Assembly: GCA_015680685.1 (NCBI GenBank)
Contig: MNCI01005867.1
Span: 906,437 to 960,237 of the forward strand
From: Gnetum montanum
Lineage: Eukaryota; Streptophyta; Gnetopsida; Gnetales; Gnetaceae
Reading direction: 5' to 3'
Length of the DNA stretch: 53,801 nt
The notes under the pieces were generated by a model that was not told where the DNA came from, searched no databases, and saw only the letters and a list, made by a program, of their open reading frames with translations. A program made the translations under genes and the position numbers. Position 1 is the stretch's first letter. Every line of letters starts with the position of its first letter. Positions 52,792 through 53,801 of the stretch are shown piece by piece.

Positions 52792-53085
52792 TGATGAGTG
52801 GCGAGGTACCCCTACACTCCACCATACGAATACGAGCGTACACGCGCGATCCGGTCGAACTCCGCAGACTAAATGCCTTAAGGCCACAAGAAACACTTGG
52901 GGTTAATCGTTCGTTGTCTTCCCAGGCTTGCTTGTATGTGTCACGGTGTATGGTTAAGCAAGTCTGAGGTATGTGATTTTTTTGGTATTTTCGGCTTATC
53001 TTCTATGCTACCAAGAGGAAAGAGTTGAGAGACTAAACTAACTCTAACTAAGATCTAAGTCTAAATTAACTAGCGTCAGCACCTG
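52792..53085 (-). repeat. LTR L (3' end part, reverse orientation)
   Basis: TGATGAGTGGCGAGGTACCC is the complement of the end of A's LTR, and TCCGGTCGAACTCCGC is shared in full. The final 60 bp match 1404-1475. Since K, not a primer site, flanks it on the left, it is a 3' LTR or solo LTR inserted into K; the left flank CAGTC (52787-52791) would be the target duplication. The LTR stops abruptly at 53085. Confidence 0.8.
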
Positions 53086-53752
53086 GGGCCGCCGCTCTTG
53101 CCGTACTCATGCCCTCTCGCCCGACCCCTCCGGTGCCCCCCTGCAGTGGGAGGCGCAGCTTCGGCGGGAGGTTGCTGCTGCCAGGGCGGCGGAGCAGCGG
53201 TCGGCGGAGGCTCGGTGGGCTGTCGCGCTGGCCGAATGACGGGCCGACCACGAAACCCAGCTCCGGGAGCAGGCGCAGCAGCTGAACAGGCAGCATACGC
53301 TTGCGATGGAGACCCTGCGTGCCCAGATCATGGACGAGCTCCGGGATCGGCTCAGGGAGGAGCTGCGGCAGGAGGAGGTGGACCGGCAGGCCCGGGAGGA
53401 GCAGGAGCGGTTGCAGGAGGAGGAGCTGCAGCGGCAGCGGCAGCTCGATCGGGCGCATCAGCAGAGTGCCCGTCAGTGGCTTAGGGGGGGACGCTGCCCA
53501 TATACTGTCCTTGGTATTAATTGTGAGAGCTCCTGGGGGGAGCTCAGAAGGCACATCCGCCGCACGTCCGCTAGACTCCACCCGGATGCGGGGGATTCAT
53601 CGCCGGATCGACGCAGGCGCGAGGCTCTTCTGCAGGGGTTCCAGCAAGCCGCGAACTTCGTCGACATGGAGGATCATCGGGCTACTCTGGACATGCTCCA
53701 TGAGTTGGAGTTGCCCCGGTGTGCTTGCCACCAGCTGCCGACCCACCCCTAG
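53086..53752 (+). CDS. GC-rich ORF with coiled coil and J-domain (5'-incomplete, one internal stop)
   Basis: One frame is coding-like from about 53090 to the TAG at 53753. It contains a single TGA at 53236-53238, where CGA (Arg) would fit. First comes a long charged helix rich in Glu, Arg, Gln and Ala (LRREVAAARAAEQRSAEARW, then MDELRDRLREELRQEEVDRQ and EEQERLQEEELQRQRQLD). Then a J-domain-like module: CPYTVLGINCESSWGELRRH, IRRTSARLHPDAG with the HPD tripeptide at 53579-53587, and RREALLQGFQQAANFVD. Spacing (YTVLG, helix II, HPD, helix III) fits DnaJ proteins, which stimulate Hsp70. The first in-frame ATG after the stop is 53306 (148 codons). GC is far above the rest of the window. It could be a captured gene piece, a gag-like ORF of another element, or contaminating sequence. 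Confidence 0.6.
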
Positions 53753-53801
53753 CCCTTTCCCCCTCTCTCTTTCGTTCCCTCCGCTTCCTTGTGGGGGTTG
53801 T
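53753..53801 (+). other. Pyrimidine-rich 3' flank of the J-domain ORF
   Basis: Stop codon followed by a CCCTTTCCCCCTCTCTC-type run to the window end. Nothing further can be said. Confidence 0.4.

Noticed and set aside
53098-53484. 128-codon Gly/Ala-rich frame, and the long minus-strand frame 53066-53581
   Set aside because: Shadows of the GC-rich J-domain frame; biased composition, no domain, whereas the 53306 frame has the HPD module.

Overview
This is nuclear DNA of a seed plant or other vascular plant with a large, repeat-rich genome. No intact protein-coding gene is visible. About 80 % of the window is LTR retrotransposon, mostly Ty3/gypsy with one Ty1/copia, nested several layers deep. 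The diagnostic features are tRNA-Asp-type primer sites, plant-style gag-pol domain order, a PIF1/Helitron-type helicase relic, a plant NB-ARC (NLR) resistance-gene relic and a plant-type tRNA-Ala relic. The species cannot be named from this. Two ambiguous bases (1386 and 24542) mark likely assembly joins.

Layout. 1-2530: minus-strand gypsy gag (element M), an N, and an LTR of the same superfamily sitting in an older LTR. 3192-10735: an old LTR (B) split by element A (3998-10569). A has two LTRs, a perfect 5-bp target duplication (CCATA), a gag and a 3' ORF, but no pol. 10736-13650: tandem repeats, a tRNA-Ala-like relic and a PIF1 helicase pseudogene. 13650-14110 and 44507-44705 are two halves of one host sequence (G1), pushed apart by a 30-kb nest; a better preserved copy (G2) lies at 50380-51035. 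Inside the nest: copia LTRs in head-to-head orientation (14111-14939), a minus-strand copia RNase H piece, the 3' end of gypsy element D, one LTR shared by D and C, and element E (minus strand, 2.1-kb LTRs, gag-protease only) inserted in that shared LTR. Then come the full-length gypsy element C (internal region 28171-39611) with its 3' LTR to 40536, and a plus-strand copia pol with a duplicated RNase H and a 3' LTR (40537-44455). 44704-45440: NLR relic, minus strand. 46142-48409: another minus-strand gypsy (J). 51036-52791: gypsy fragment K of the C family, cut by a minus-strand LTR (L). 53086-53752: an abruptly GC-rich coding stretch with a coiled coil and a J-domain.

How the parts fit. A, C, D, K and M form one Athila/Tat-like gypsy group. 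C is the archetype: LTR, tRNA-Asp primer site, one gag-protease-RT-RNase H-integrase frame of about 2,040 codons, a 2-kb spacer, then a separate 867-codon 3' ORF. That ORF begins directly after a consensus splice acceptor and has its own upstream TATA region. A shares the gag, spacer, acceptor and 3' ORF start but lacks pol, so it looks like a non-autonomous partner. Both carry three copies of a polypurine-tract-like block. Decay is dominated by C-to-T / G-to-A change: C's two frames hold roughly 46 stops, mostly TAG at expected Gln/Trp codons, yet no frameshift that I could find.

The most unusual items are the J-domain ORF at the right edge, the modular PPT-like blocks with the spliced 3' ORF, the palindrome arrays inside two unrelated LTR families, and the in-frame RNase H duplication.
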